A stretch of 64,000 bases of DNA from Pseudotabrizicola alkalilacus. Its GTDB lineage: Bacteria > Pseudomonadota > Alphaproteobacteria > Rhodobacterales > Rhodobacteraceae. Shown here piece after piece: positions 43,960 through 53,033 of this stretch. The notes beneath the pieces are model-generated. The model was not told where the DNA came from. It worked only from the letters and a program-made list of their open reading frames with translations, and made no database searches. The stretch covers positions 114,491 through 178,490 of the forward strand of contig NZ_QWEY01000011.1 in the NCBI RefSeq assembly GCF_003443995.1, in the 5' to 3' direction. A program made the translations under genes and the position numbers. Position 1 is the first letter of the stretch; each line of letters opens with the position of its first letter.

Positions 43960-45333
43960 TCAGCGTTTGGCGCGCCACCAGGCGATACGATCCTGCAGGC
44001 CGTAACCTTTGATAACCGCTGGCATGAACCAGGGATTGCCACGGTAAAGCGGCACGGCGGCAGGGGGGCGAAAATCGAAAGCTGTGTCGGCCTGCTCTGT
44101 ATGCCCCATCAGCTTGTGGGCTGCCCGTGTGCCGATCCATGGTGCCCAGACCACACCGGAGCCGCAGAAACCGGTTGCATAGACGACACCATCCTTTTCA
44201 AAGATACGGGGTAGCATGTCGCGGTTCATTGCAACATTGCCGAACCAGCTGTGCGTCAGGCGTGTTTTCTCCAATTCCGGGAAAAGCTCGACCAGACCAT
44301 TGCGCAGACGCAGCGTCGGGGCGACCGGATCACCGACACGCGAACTGTCACGCCCGCCAAACAGGATACGACGACCATCGGGCGAGGGTCGATAATAGAA
44401 CCCAAGCTGACGCCCTTCGCTCATCATCATCTGGCGTGGCATCAGTCGCGACATGGTGTCAGCCGACAGTTCCTCGGTTGCAATGATTCTGGACCGCACC
44501 GGAACCATGCGCCGCCGCAGATAGGGGGCAGCGCCATCGGTGTATCCGTTGGTGCAAACCAGAACCTGCCGGGCCTGAACCGTCCCCGCCGCAGTGGTCA
44601 CCCGGAAGCCGCCGACATTCCGTTCGATAGCGGTGACGGGCGTGTGCGCGTGGACCGTCAGATCCGAGGCCAGTGCAACCCGCAACAACTCGGCATGGAA
44701 CTTGCCGGGATGCAGCCCGCCAATATCCATGCGGACTGCGCCGCCCCGATAAAAATCCGTCCCGATAAAACCGCGCTGTTCACGATGTGGCACAGCGTAG
44801 CTTTCGATCTTCAGTTTTCGTGCCAAAGTCTCGGCTCCGCGCGCCATGGCGTCGTACTGCCTGAAACCGATCGCGCCCTTGAAAATGCCGACAGGTCTGA
44901 AATCGCAGGCGATACCTTCGGTCGCGAGGAAGTCATACAGGAATTCGCGCGCGACCTTGCCCTCGGCCTCGATCGCCAGCGCCTTGTCCTCGCCAAAGCG
45001 GCGGGTCAGGGTGGCCTGGTCGTGCCGGATCGTGCCACTGGTGATGCCGCCGTTGCGCGATGATGCGCCTTCGCCCGGAGACATCGCATCAAAGGCAGCG
45101 ACCGAGCGTCCTGCACGCGCCAGTGTCAATCCCGCCGCAAGCCCGGCATAGCCAGCACCGACAATCGCAACGTCAAGTGTTCTGACAAGCGGCTGCTCGG
45201 GCAGCGGTTTGACGGGAGCTGCTTCCCACCAGTACGGAGTGTTCTTGTCTGCGACCTTGGTTTCTGGCACTTGCGCGGCTTCTCGTTCGGGTTTTCGGGG
45301 GGCTCGTGGCGGCCATTGTGGTGCCGGCCCCAT
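43960..45333 (-). CDS. FAD-dependent amine oxidoreductase (PuuB-like, second copy)
   Basis: A DAO-family flavoprotein of up to 457 residues. After a polar N-terminal stretch it has NTPYWWEAAP, the FAD fingerprint DVAIVGAGYAGLAAGLTLARAG, and ASSRNGGITSG; near the C-terminus GVVYATGFCGSGVVWAPWIG. It is distantly similar to the neighbour at 41738-43015. The start is uncertain: the first ATG has no good ribosome-binding site, and a GTG about 22 codons in would suit the domain start. It heads the operon with GNAT, the second oxidoreductase and aldehyde dehydrogenase. Confidence 0.82.
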   Translation of the reverse strand: MGPAPQWPPRAPRKPEREAAQVPETKVADKNTPYWWEAAPVKPLPEQPLVRTLDVAIVGAGYAGLAAGLTLARAGRSVAAFDAMSPGEGASSRNGGITSGTIRHDQATLTRRFGEDKALAIEAEGKVAREFLYDFLATEGIACDFRPVGIFKGAIGFRQYDAMARGAETLARKLKIESYAVPHREQRGFIGTDFYRGGAVRMDIGGLHPGKFHAELLRVALASDLTVHAHTPVTAIERNVGGFRVTTAAGTVQARQVLVCTNGYTDGAAPYLRRRMVPVRSRIIATEELSADTMSRLMPRQMMMSEGRQLGFYYRPSPDGRRILFGGRDSSRVGDPVAPTLRLRNGLVELFPELEKTRLTHSWFGNVAMNRDMLPRIFEKDGVVYATGFCGSGVVWAPWIGTRAAHKLMGHTEQADTAFDFRPPAAVPLYRGNPWFMPAVIKGYGLQDRIAWWRAKR

Positions 45334-45572
45334 CTAGGCCATAGAATGACGCTTTGCATGCAGCAGGATCATCCGCATCGGCACCAGACCGCGACATCTT
45401 CTTCTGAACATCTGCGAGAAACGGCAGGGAAACCCTGCATATGGGATGCAGCTCAGGTGGCCATCAGGCATGACATCAGGTCAGTGCCTGCGCCGAGCCG
45501 CCGAGGCCAAGGTCATTGTGTGGAATGCAGAAATTTGATGCGCATGATTCTAAGCAAGCACCTGAAAATGCG

Positions 45573-46448
45573 TCAGCTCAGAGCGTGCCCGGCAAGCCCA
45601 TACACCCAAGGCTCTGCTGCAATCCGGTTCAGAAATCTGCGCCCCTTGGACATGGTCAGAGCAGTTTGCTCGACGCTCAAGCCGCATTGTGCCAGAAACT
45701 CTGTAAAGGGGCCGGTTGCCTCGCGGGTGTCTATCCGCGCAGCCTGGCCCTGCAGTGCCTGAAAATGCCATGAGGCAAGCTGGATCGCATCCTCATCGCT
45801 GTCGGCGACAATCGGCCCGATGACATGAAGCCCCCCGAACGGGCGGCGCATTGCATAGCCAACCACCTTGTCGTTGCGGCGCAGAACACAGGTCACGGCG
45901 ATTTCTGAAAGCAGCGCCAGTACTCGTGATCGGTCGTAGCCAAAGGCACGCATATCGCACGCCATAACCTCTGCAAGCTGGTCTGCGGGCAATTCGCACA
46001 GGGCCGCGTCAGGGGATGGTGGGAACGGAAGCCCAGAGACGATACCACGGTGCAGGAAAGTCGTCGCTTCATGTGTGAAGCCCAGAGACAGGTAAAGCTG
46101 AAACGCAGCTTTTGTCGAATTCAGGCTGAGGTTGCGGCAGGCGCAACGCTCTATCACCTGATCCATCAGCCATCTGCCCGCACCTTGCGCCTGTGTCCGG
46201 GGACTGGTGATCACAAGCCCGATGGTGGCAAAGTCTTCGCCTTGGGGAAACCACATGGCACTGCCAAAGACGCGGCCGATGCCGTCGACCGCAACGATAC
46301 CATGTCCGATGTTTCGCAAGAAATCCCAGTCTGCCAGCCGATGCGGCCAACCGACGGCTGTGGAAAGCCCGTGCAAGAGGTTAAGATCAACGTCTGAAAT
46401 GTCTCGCGTGACCAGTTCAAATGATTTCACCCGAACAGATTTTCCCAT
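45573..46448 (-). CDS. Two-domain GNAT acetyltransferase (paralog 3)
   Basis: A 291-residue protein. The N-terminal GNAT domain has GWPHRLADW and SPRTQAQGAGRWLMDQV; the second domain has VLRRNDKVVGYAMRRPF and HVIGPIVADSDEDA. These blocks line up with the other two GNAT paralogs in the region. ATG 46448 is chosen because GAGGGGG precedes it; a longer reading to 46511 would add 21 unconserved residues. It lies 239 bp upstream of the FAD oxidoreductase on the same strand and could share its transcript. Confidence 0.8.
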   Translation of the reverse strand: MGKSVRVKSFELVTRDISDVDLNLLHGLSTAVGWPHRLADWDFLRNIGHGIVAVDGIGRVFGSAMWFPQGEDFATIGLVITSPRTQAQGAGRWLMDQVIERCACRNLSLNSTKAAFQLYLSLGFTHEATTFLHRGIVSGLPFPPSPDAALCELPADQLAEVMACDMRAFGYDRSRVLALLSEIAVTCVLRRNDKVVGYAMRRPFGGLHVIGPIVADSDEDAIQLASWHFQALQGQAARIDTREATGPFTEFLAQCGLSVEQTALTMSKGRRFLNRIAAEPWVYGLAGHALS

Positions 46449-46654
46449 CAGAACCCCCTCACCAGCGATCTGATCGCCAACGCTCGCTTTCGGTGACGGA
46501 TGGCTTGGCACCAGCCCCTTTTGTCATAGTATTGCGCTGTATTGCCAGCAGGATTCACCGCACGCCTGCTGTTTCTCCAAATCTTCTGCCGAACTGATGC
46601 AACGATCCGCAGGAGCTTGACCTGTCTGCCTTTATTGCGGAACCGTGTCAGGGT

Positions 46655-46679
46655 GATCCGGCGGATCCTGTCTGACAGG
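46655..46679. repeat. Two abutting perfect palindromes after the iron ABC operon
   Basis: GATCCG-g-CGGATC (46655-46667) and CCTGTC-t-GACAGG (46667-46679) are perfect inverted repeats with single-base centres, joined at base 46667 and lying directly after the ATPase stop at 46680. They could form short hairpins on the message or be protein-binding sites. No function is known. Confidence 0.45.
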
Positions 46680-47444
46680 TCAGGCCGCTTTGAAGCGGAT
46701 ATGCGTTTGGCACGGGATGGGGCCTGCGCAGACCTCTGCATTGACCCGGAACACATCGCGCAACAGGGTTTCGGTCAGCACAGCATCGGGTGTGCCGCAG
46801 TCCACCACGGCCCCGGCTTTCAGCACCACGATCCGGTCGCAAAACATCGCGGCAAGGTTTAAGTCATGCAGTGCGACGATGCTCGTCAGGTCAAGGTCAC
46901 GCACCATGCGCAGGATTTCGATCTGGTGGTGAATGTCCAGATGGTTTGTCGGTTCATCCAGAAACATCACTTGCGGCGATTGTGCCAATGCGCGGGCGAT
47001 GTGAACACGCTGCCGCTCGCCGCCTGACAGGGTCTGCCATGCCTGCGCGCGGTGACCGGTCATGTCCACCCGTTCCAGCGCGGCGGAAACGACAGCTTCA
47101 TCCGCTGCCGACCAGCCGGACAGCGCCGAGCGATGCGGGGTGCGGCCCAGCCGGACAACATCGCGCACAGACACGTTGGTGTCGGTCGCGGCGTTCTGCT
47201 GGACAAAGGCCACCTGGCGCGCCAGCGTGCGGCGCGGGACGCGGGCAATGTCTTGTCCAAGGATTTCGACCCGCCCGGACAGCGGTTGTTTCAGCCCGGC
47301 AAGTAGCCGCAGCAGCGATGACTTGCCCGACCCGTTGGGTCCGATCAGTCCCAGCGTCTCGCCCGGTGCAACCGATAGCGACACGTCGGCAACGATGGTC
47401 TTGTGGCGCACACCCCAGACCAGATTATGTGCAGATATGCTCAT
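46680..47444 (-). CDS. Siderophore/heme-type ABC transporter ATPase (FecE/HmuV-like)
   Basis: A 254-residue ATPase with Walker A GPNGSGKSSLLRLL, signature TLSGGERQRVHIARAL and Walker B QVMFLDEPTNHLD. The pattern LSGGERQRV..ARALAQ...LDEPTNHLDI is the FepC/FecE/BtuD group. It should energise iron-chelate, heme or cobalamin import. Its start overlaps the permease stop by 4 bases. Confidence 0.9.
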   Translation of the reverse strand: MSISAHNLVWGVRHKTIVADVSLSVAPGETLGLIGPNGSGKSSLLRLLAGLKQPLSGRVEILGQDIARVPRRTLARQVAFVQQNAATDTNVSVRDVVRLGRTPHRSALSGWSAADEAVVSAALERVDMTGHRAQAWQTLSGGERQRVHIARALAQSPQVMFLDEPTNHLDIHHQIEILRMVRDLDLTSIVALHDLNLAAMFCDRIVVLKAGAVVDCGTPDAVLTETLLRDVFRVNAEVCAGPIPCQTHIRFKAA

Positions 47445-48481
47445 TGTTGCGGCCTTGCGCGGTAAAGAATGATGGCAAAGAAGGGCACGCCAACCATTGC
47501 CGTGACGACCCCGATCGGAATGGTCTGCTGTTCTGCTACCACGCGTGAGGCGATGTCGGCCAACACCAGAAATATGGCCCCCACCGCCGCGCAGGCGGGC
47601 AAAAGGCGCAAGTGCATGGGCCCCACAACGTAGCGCGCGGCATGGGGGACCACCAGCCCGACAAAGCCGATCGTGCCCACCATGCTGACGATGGTGGCGG
47701 TTATCATTGCGGTCACGCCGAACAGGATCAACCGGATGCGGGCCACCGGCACACCAAGGGCCGCCGCGTCCTCATCGCCAAAGGTAAACGCATCCAGCGA
47801 CCGCGACATCAGAAGACAGATCGCAAGGCCAACAAACACAACCACGACCAGCAACTGAAAATCAGGCCAGCGCACACCGCCGAAACTACCCAAAAGCCAG
47901 AACATCACGTCACGCGCCTGTTGGGCGTTGCCCGAGGTGGTCACGATGTATGAGGTCAGCGCGTTGAACAGCTGCGACGCCGCGACGCCCGCAAGGATGG
48001 TGTGGTTCGGCCCGCTTGTCGCGCCGTTTGACAGCAGCGCGACCATCGCAAAGGCGGCAAAAGCCCCGGCAAATGCACCCATGGACAGGGAAACGCTGCC
48101 CGCCCCGATGCCCAGCACGATCACCGCCACCGCCCCGGTCGAGGCCCCGGCCGATACCCCCAGCACAAAGGGCTCGGCCAGTGCATTGCGCAAGAGCGCC
48201 TGCAAAATCGCACCGCAGATTGCCAGCCCGGCTCCGGCCAGGGCAGCAACCAACGCACGGCTCAGCCGCAGATCCCAGACCACGCTTTGCTCGATCGGCG
48301 GGATGTCAGCGGCTGTCAGGCCAAGCCCGTTGGTCACGGCCAGAAACACCGTGCCAACCCCGATGCTGTAATCGCCAATCGCGGCCGCCAGAGCGACCGC
48401 GACGGCAAGAACGATCAGGGCAAGCCCAAGGAAGATGGCAAGCCATCCTGCCCCGGCTTCTTTGTCGTCCGCGATGCTCAC
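47441..48481 (-). CDS. FecCD-family permease
   Basis: A 346-residue membrane permease with about nine to ten helices. Family regions include LRLSRALVAALAGAGLAICGAILQALLRNALAEPFVLGVSAGAS and the late TIGFVGLVVPHAARYVVG. It forms a homodimeric channel for an iron complex or related cofactor. Four-base overlaps join it to both the binding protein upstream and the ATPase downstream. Confidence 0.92.
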   Translation of the reverse strand: MSIADDKEAGAGWLAIFLGLALIVLAVAVALAAAIGDYSIGVGTVFLAVTNGLGLTAADIPPIEQSVVWDLRLSRALVAALAGAGLAICGAILQALLRNALAEPFVLGVSAGASTGAVAVIVLGIGAGSVSLSMGAFAGAFAAFAMVALLSNGATSGPNHTILAGVAASQLFNALTSYIVTTSGNAQQARDVMFWLLGSFGGVRWPDFQLLVVVVFVGLAICLLMSRSLDAFTFGDEDAAALGVPVARIRLILFGVTAMITATIVSMVGTIGFVGLVVPHAARYVVGPMHLRLLPACAAVGAIFLVLADIASRVVAEQQTIPIGVVTAMVGVPFFAIILYRARPQQ

Positions 48482-49512
48482 TTCAGATCAAAGGTCTTGA
48501 GCTGTTCGGCCAGTTTCTCGGCACCATAGATCGTGTTGATCGAGGGGTTCATGGATGCCCCGCTGATCACCGCGATCCTGCCTGCTTTCACCGCCTCCAT
48601 CTGGCTGACTGCCGGGTCATTGGTGAGAAAGTCGATCTTGTTCTGCGCCTCGTCCAGACCCCAACGTTTACGGTCAACCTGAGCCGCGACGATGACTGTC
48701 GGGTTGGTGGCCATGATGCCTTCCCACCCAAGGGCCGGCCACTCTGCCTCGGTCTTCAGGGCGTTCGAGCCGCCAAGAAGATCGGCGATATAAGCCGACG
48801 GACCGTTGCCGCCGGTCAGATAGGCGTCATCTGCGGGCGACGGGGAAGAGAACCAGAACAGAAAAGTCAGATCCTCACGCTTGGCAAATTCCGCCCGCAA
48901 TTTGGCCTCGCGCTGCTTGAAGTCTGCAATCAGAGCCTGCCCGCGATCCTGCACGTCAAAGATGCGGGCAAGATCGTCGATTTCCTGATACATAAGGTCC
49001 ATGGTCCAGAGATTTTCCCGGGTGCCATAGACACTGGTTGCCTTGCTGCCGGACGCATTCTTGGTGTCTGCGACCGTGGAGCATGCACTGGGCGACAGAT
49101 AGGTCGGAATGCCAAGATTTGCAAAATCCTCGCGTTTGGCCACTTTGCTGTCGGGCCCCATCAGCGTCACGATCATCGCCGCGACGAAATCGGGTTGCTT
49201 GGACAGAACCGCTTCCAGCGTCGGAAACTCTACCGTCAGAACATCGACCTTGTCATAGGCGGCCTCCAGCTCTGGCAGCACCCGGTTCGGCCAGAAGGCG
49301 GTGCCTGCCATCCGGTCTTCCAGCCCCAGCAGGAACATGATCTCGGCGCTGTTATGGCCAAGGGCGACGGTACGCTCGGGGGCTTTGTCAAAGGTGACCT
49401 GCTGCCCGCAATTCTCGAGGGTCAGGGGATAGGTCGTCGGCTCTGCCACTGCGGCAAAGGAAAGAAGGGCGGCGGCGAGGCCACTGAGCGCCGCAAGGCT
49501 TTTGGTCCGCAT
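48478..49512 (-). CDS. Periplasmic binding protein for iron-complex/cofactor uptake
   Basis: A 344-residue class III (TroA-like) binding protein. It has a Sec signal (ALSGLAAALLSFAAVAEP) and the common opener FDKAPERTVALGHNSAEIMFLLGLEDRMAGT. It is the first gene of a three-gene importer. The ligand may be a ferric siderophore, heme-like compound or another chelate; no outer-membrane receptor is nearby to narrow it. No obvious cobalamin riboswitch is present in the short 5' region. Confidence 0.87.
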   Translation of the reverse strand: MRTKSLAALSGLAAALLSFAAVAEPTTYPLTLENCGQQVTFDKAPERTVALGHNSAEIMFLLGLEDRMAGTAFWPNRVLPELEAAYDKVDVLTVEFPTLEAVLSKQPDFVAAMIVTLMGPDSKVAKREDFANLGIPTYLSPSACSTVADTKNASGSKATSVYGTRENLWTMDLMYQEIDDLARIFDVQDRGQALIADFKQREAKLRAEFAKREDLTFLFWFSSPSPADDAYLTGGNGPSAYIADLLGGSNALKTEAEWPALGWEGIMATNPTVIVAAQVDRKRWGLDEAQNKIDFLTNDPAVSQMEAVKAGRIAVISGASMNPSINTIYGAEKLAEQLKTFDLK

Positions 49513-49625
49513 GGGATCATTCCAATTCTGACAAAAACAGTTTGAACGCCCTAGACCGGAGGCAAGCGGATATCAAGAGTGTTTTTATCGGGAATCATTG
49601 TGGCGGTCGGCGCACCGACGGGACC

Positions 49626-49650
49626 GGAACAAACTACCGCATTCCGTGTT
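49626..49650 (+). promoter_or_regulatory. EcfG-like promoter upstream of ku1-ligD
   Basis: GGAAC (49626-49630), 16 bases, then TGTT (49647-49650) resembles the alphaproteobacterial general-stress consensus GGAAC-N16/17-CGTT, with one mismatch in the -10. It would give a leader of about 25 bases before the ATG at 49682. Confidence 0.5.
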
Positions 49651-49681
49651 GTGTCACCGGAAGCGGAGAGGCACGAAAACC

Positions 49682-50518
49682 ATGGCACCGCGCGCAAACT
49701 GGAAGGGCATATTGAAAGTTGCCGAGGTCTCTTGCCCGGTCGCGCTTTATACGGCGGCCTCTACCTCGGACCGGCTTGCCTTTCACACCATCAACCGCGC
49801 CACCGGCAACCGGGTGCGGCGTGAGTTTGTGGATGCGGAAACGGGTAAGCCGGTCGCGCGCGAAGATCAGGTCAAGGGTTACGAGGTTTCGGATGGCGGA
49901 CATATTCTGCTTGATCCCGAAGATATCGCCGCGACCGTGCCGGAGAGCGACAAGGTGCTGGCCATTGAGGCCTTTCTCCCCTGCGGCGAGATCGACAGTG
50001 TCTATTTTGACAAGCCCTATTATCTGGCCCCCACAGATCGGTCCGGGCAAGAGGCCTTTGGCCTGATCCGGGATGGTATGTCTGCAAAGAATGTGGCTGC
50101 CATTGCGCGCACCGTGCTGTTCCGGCGCATGCGGACGGTGCTGATCCGCGCGCATGGGCCGGGGTTGGTCGCGACCACGCTGAATTTCGACTATGAGGTC
50201 CGGTCTGCCGAGGCGGCGTTCAAGGACATTCCCACGCCGAAAATCGCGACCGAGATGCTGGATCTGGCCCGGCACATCATTGAAACCAAGATGGGCAAAT
50301 TCGATCCCGCCGCGTTCGATGACCGCTATGAGACAGCACTCGAAGAACTGGTCCGGGTCAAAATCGAAGGGGGCAAGATCAGGCCACGCGCTGCTGAAAA
50401 GCGCGAAAAGGTTGTCGATCTGATGGAGGCGCTGCGCGCGAGCGCGAAGCTGAATGCGCAAGACAAACCTGCCCGCAAATCCCGCGCGAAGCCTGCGCCA
50501 AAGCGCAAGGCGGGTTAA
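49682..50518 (+). CDS. Ku protein, first copy (non-homologous end joining)
   Basis: A 278-residue bacterial Ku, which binds DNA ends as a homodimer and recruits LigD. The N-terminus MAPRANWKGILKVAEVSCPV and the core FHTINRATGNRVRREFVD, YLAPTDRSGQEAFGLIRD and MLDLARHIIETK are typical. The C-terminal tail is rich in Lys and Arg (KPARKSRAKPAPKRKAG), as in many Ku proteins. ATG 49682 has GAGAGG upstream. It lies 3 bp before ligD, so the two are co-expressed. Confidence 0.93.
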   Translation: MAPRANWKGILKVAEVSCPVALYTAASTSDRLAFHTINRATGNRVRREFVDAETGKPVAREDQVKGYEVSDGGHILLDPEDIAATVPESDKVLAIEAFLPCGEIDSVYFDKPYYLAPTDRSGQEAFGLIRDGMSAKNVAAIARTVLFRRMRTVLIRAHGPGLVATTLNFDYEVRSAEAAFKDIPTPKIATEMLDLARHIIETKMGKFDPAAFDDRYETALEELVRVKIEGGKIRPRAAEKREKVVDLMEALRASAKLNAQDKPARKSRAKPAPKRKAG

Positions 50519-50521
50519 GAC

Positions 50522-53026
50522 ATGGCGTTGGAGCAGTATCGGCAGAAGCGCAACTTTGCCGCGACATCCGAGCCAAAGGGTCGCAAGAAAGGCAAACGTG
50601 GCCACAGATTTGTCATCCAGAAACATGATGCCCGCCGTCTGCATTACGATCTGCGGCTGGAGATGGACGGTGCGCTGCGCAGCTGGGCGGTGACGCGCGG
50701 TCCCAGTCTTGTAGCGGGTAACAAGCGGCTGGCGGTGCATGTCGAGGATCATCCTCTGGACTATGGCGACTTTGAAGGAACCATTCCAAAAGGCGAATAT
50801 GGCGGGGGCACAGTGCTGCTGTGGGATCGGGGCACATGGTCGCCGATCGGGGACGCCGAAAAGGGGTATGCCAAGGGCCATCTGGAATTCGAGCTGGCGG
50901 GCGAGAAACTGCATGGGCGCTGGCACCTGATCCGCATGCAGGGAAAGCCGCGTGACAAGCGTGAGAACTGGCTGTTGATCAAGGCATCTGATGATGCCGC
51001 CCGGCCCGACGATGCGCCGGACATTCTGAAGGAACTGCCTCTGTCGGTGAAAACCGGGCGGGACATTCCCGAAATCGCAGGCGAGGCACAGGGTTCGCCA
51101 TCGGCATCGGCACCGAAAAAACGCGCGAAATCCGTGGCGGCGGAAGAAACCGAAATGTCCCCGCCTGACCCGGCAAAGGTCAAAGGCACAAAGCGGGAAA
51201 GCCTGCCGGATTTCATCCCGCCGATGTTGGCGACCCTTGCGAAGGCCGCGCCAACCGGCGACCGCTGGCTGCATGAGATCAAGTTTGATGGCTACCGGCT
51301 TCAGGCGCGGATCGAGTCGGGGCGGGTCAAACTGCTGACCCGCAGCGGATTGGACTGGACCGACCGCTTTGGCAAGGATGTGCCTGCTGCCCTGCGGGAT
51401 TTGCCGGTCAGGACGGCGCTGATCGACGGTGAAGTGGTGGTGGAAAGCGGCAACGGCGCATCGGATTTTTCAGCTTTGCAGGCTGATCTGAGCGAGGACC
51501 GCGCCGACCGGTTTGTGTTTTACGGCTTCGATCTTCTGCATCTGGATGGCTATGACCTGCGGCCGCTGCCGCTGATCGAACGCAAAGTGATGCTGGAACA
51601 TATTCTGACCGATGCTGCCGGTCCCTTGCGCTACAGCGCGCATTTCGAGGAAACCGGGGCCACCGTTTTGCGCCATGCCTGTCGGCTGAGCCTTGAGGGA
51701 ATCATCTCGAAAACGCGGAACAGTCCCTATCGCGAAGGCCGTGGCAAGGCGTGGATCAAGTCCAAATGCTCGGCCCGGCAGGAATTTGTGATCGGCGGCT
51801 ATATGCCCTCTACCGCCGCACGCAATGCCATCGGCTCATTGGTGCTGGGGGTCTATGAGGGTGATACACTGATCCATGTCGGGCGGGTCGGCACCGGATT
51901 TTCGGCGCGCGTGGCGCAGGATTTGCTCCGGCGGCTGGACCGGATTGACAGCACACACAGCCCCTTTGTCAAACCGCTGACAGCCGAACAGGCGCGGGAG
52001 GTGTGCTATGTGAGGCCGGAGCTGGTGGCCGAGGTCGAGTTTCGCGCCTGGACGGCGGATGGCCACCTGCGCCATGCCGCCTTTCGCGGCTTGCGTGAAG
52101 ACAAACCGGCAACCGAAATCCGCCGCGAGTCTGCGCCTGAAACGGTGAAGCCTGCAAAGGCGGTGCCGCGCTCCAAGGTGAAGCTGACCCATCCGGACCG
52201 GATCTATTGGCCCGATGCAGGGGTCACCAAAGAGGGGCTTGCGGATTACTACACACAGGTCTGGCGGCGGATCGCCCCTTTTGTGGTCAATCGCCCGCTG
52301 GCCTTGTTGCGCTGCCCTACGGGGATCACCGGGCAGACGTTCTTTCAGAAACATGCGTGGAAGGGGCTGAATAACAATATCCGGCTGGTGGACGACCCGA
52401 AGGAACCGGGTGATCCTCTGATCAGTATCGACAGCCTGGATGGTCTGATCGGGCTGGTGCAGTCGGCGGCGCTGGAAATTCACCCTTGGGGGAGTTCGCT
52501 GGAAGATTGGGAGCGTCCGGACATGATCACCATCGACCTTGACCCCGGCGTGGGCGTGGATTGGCCCCGGATTATCGAGGCGGCCAAAGAGGTGCGCCAG
52601 CGCCTGACGGATGCAGGGCTGGCCGCTTTCGTCAAGACATCGGGGGGAAAGGGGTTGCATGTCGTGGCCCCGCTGAAACCGCATGCAACATGGCCCGAGG
52701 TGAAGGCTTTCACCAAAGGCATGGCTGCGGCGATGGCCTCTGATACGCCTGCCAAGTATGTTGCGACGATGGCCAAAGCAAAGCGCAAGGGAAAGATCCT
52801 GATCGACTATCTGCGCAATCAGCGCGGGGCGACGGCGGTAGCGGCATATTCCTCACGGGCGCGCGCCGGGGCGGCGGTATCGACGCCGCTGTCGTGGGAT
52901 GAACTGGGACCAGAAATTGGGCCGGCGCATTTCACCGTTTCCAATTTGCCTGCCCGGCTGGATGGACTTGCAGCCGATCCATGGGAGGATTTCCGCGCTG
53001 CCGCAGTCCCCTTGAAGCTGAAGTAG
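50522..53026 (+). CDS. ligD: ATP-dependent DNA ligase D (phosphoesterase-ligase-polymerase)
   Basis: A multifunctional 834-residue repair enzyme. Domain order is 3'-phosphoesterase (about residues 1-160, HDARRLHYDLRLEMDG), ATP-dependent ligase (about 225-535, with nucleotidyl lysine Lys254 in KFDGYRL), and a primase-like polymerase (about 545-834, TIDLDPGVGVDW). A Ser/Ala/Pro linker joins the first two domains. This is the pseudomonad/alphaproteobacterial order rather than the mycobacterial one. With Ku it should process and seal double-strand breaks. Its stop is 7 bp from the convergent second ku. Confidence 0.95.
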   Translation: MALEQYRQKRNFAATSEPKGRKKGKRGHRFVIQKHDARRLHYDLRLEMDGALRSWAVTRGPSLVAGNKRLAVHVEDHPLDYGDFEGTIPKGEYGGGTVLLWDRGTWSPIGDAEKGYAKGHLEFELAGEKLHGRWHLIRMQGKPRDKRENWLLIKASDDAARPDDAPDILKELPLSVKTGRDIPEIAGEAQGSPSASAPKKRAKSVAAEETEMSPPDPAKVKGTKRESLPDFIPPMLATLAKAAPTGDRWLHEIKFDGYRLQARIESGRVKLLTRSGLDWTDRFGKDVPAALRDLPVRTALIDGEVVVESGNGASDFSALQADLSEDRADRFVFYGFDLLHLDGYDLRPLPLIERKVMLEHILTDAAGPLRYSAHFEETGATVLRHACRLSLEGIISKTRNSPYREGRGKAWIKSKCSARQEFVIGGYMPSTAARNAIGSLVLGVYEGDTLIHVGRVGTGFSARVAQDLLRRLDRIDSTHSPFVKPLTAEQAREVCYVRPELVAEVEFRAWTADGHLRHAAFRGLREDKPATEIRRESAPETVKPAKAVPRSKVKLTHPDRIYWPDAGVTKEGLADYYTQVWRRIAPFVVNRPLALLRCPTGITGQTFFQKHAWKGLNNNIRLVDDPKEPGDPLISIDSLDGLIGLVQSAALEIHPWGSSLEDWERPDMITIDLDPGVGVDWPRIIEAAKEVRQRLTDAGLAAFVKTSGGKGLHVVAPLKPHATWPEVKAFTKGMAAAMASDTPAKYVATMAKAKRKGKILIDYLRNQRGATAVAAYSSRARAGAAVSTPLSWDELGPEIGPAHFTVSNLPARLDGLAADPWEDFRAAAVPLKLK

Positions 53027-53033
53027 CGCTGAT

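Noticed and set aside
48016..49545. 509-codon plus-strand open frame opposite the iron permease and binding-protein genes
   Set aside because: Its product is Arg/Pro/Gln-rich and matches no family, while the minus strand encodes clear FecCD and binding proteins with coupled starts.
49513..49681. Possible cobalamin riboswitch before the FecCD-type importer
   Set aside because: The region is short and shared with the ku1 promoter, and no B12-box-like core was found.
49634..51274. 546-codon minus-strand open frame opposite ku1 and the start of ligD
   Set aside because: Low-complexity, His/Arg/Gln-rich translation, antisense to two unmistakable repair genes.
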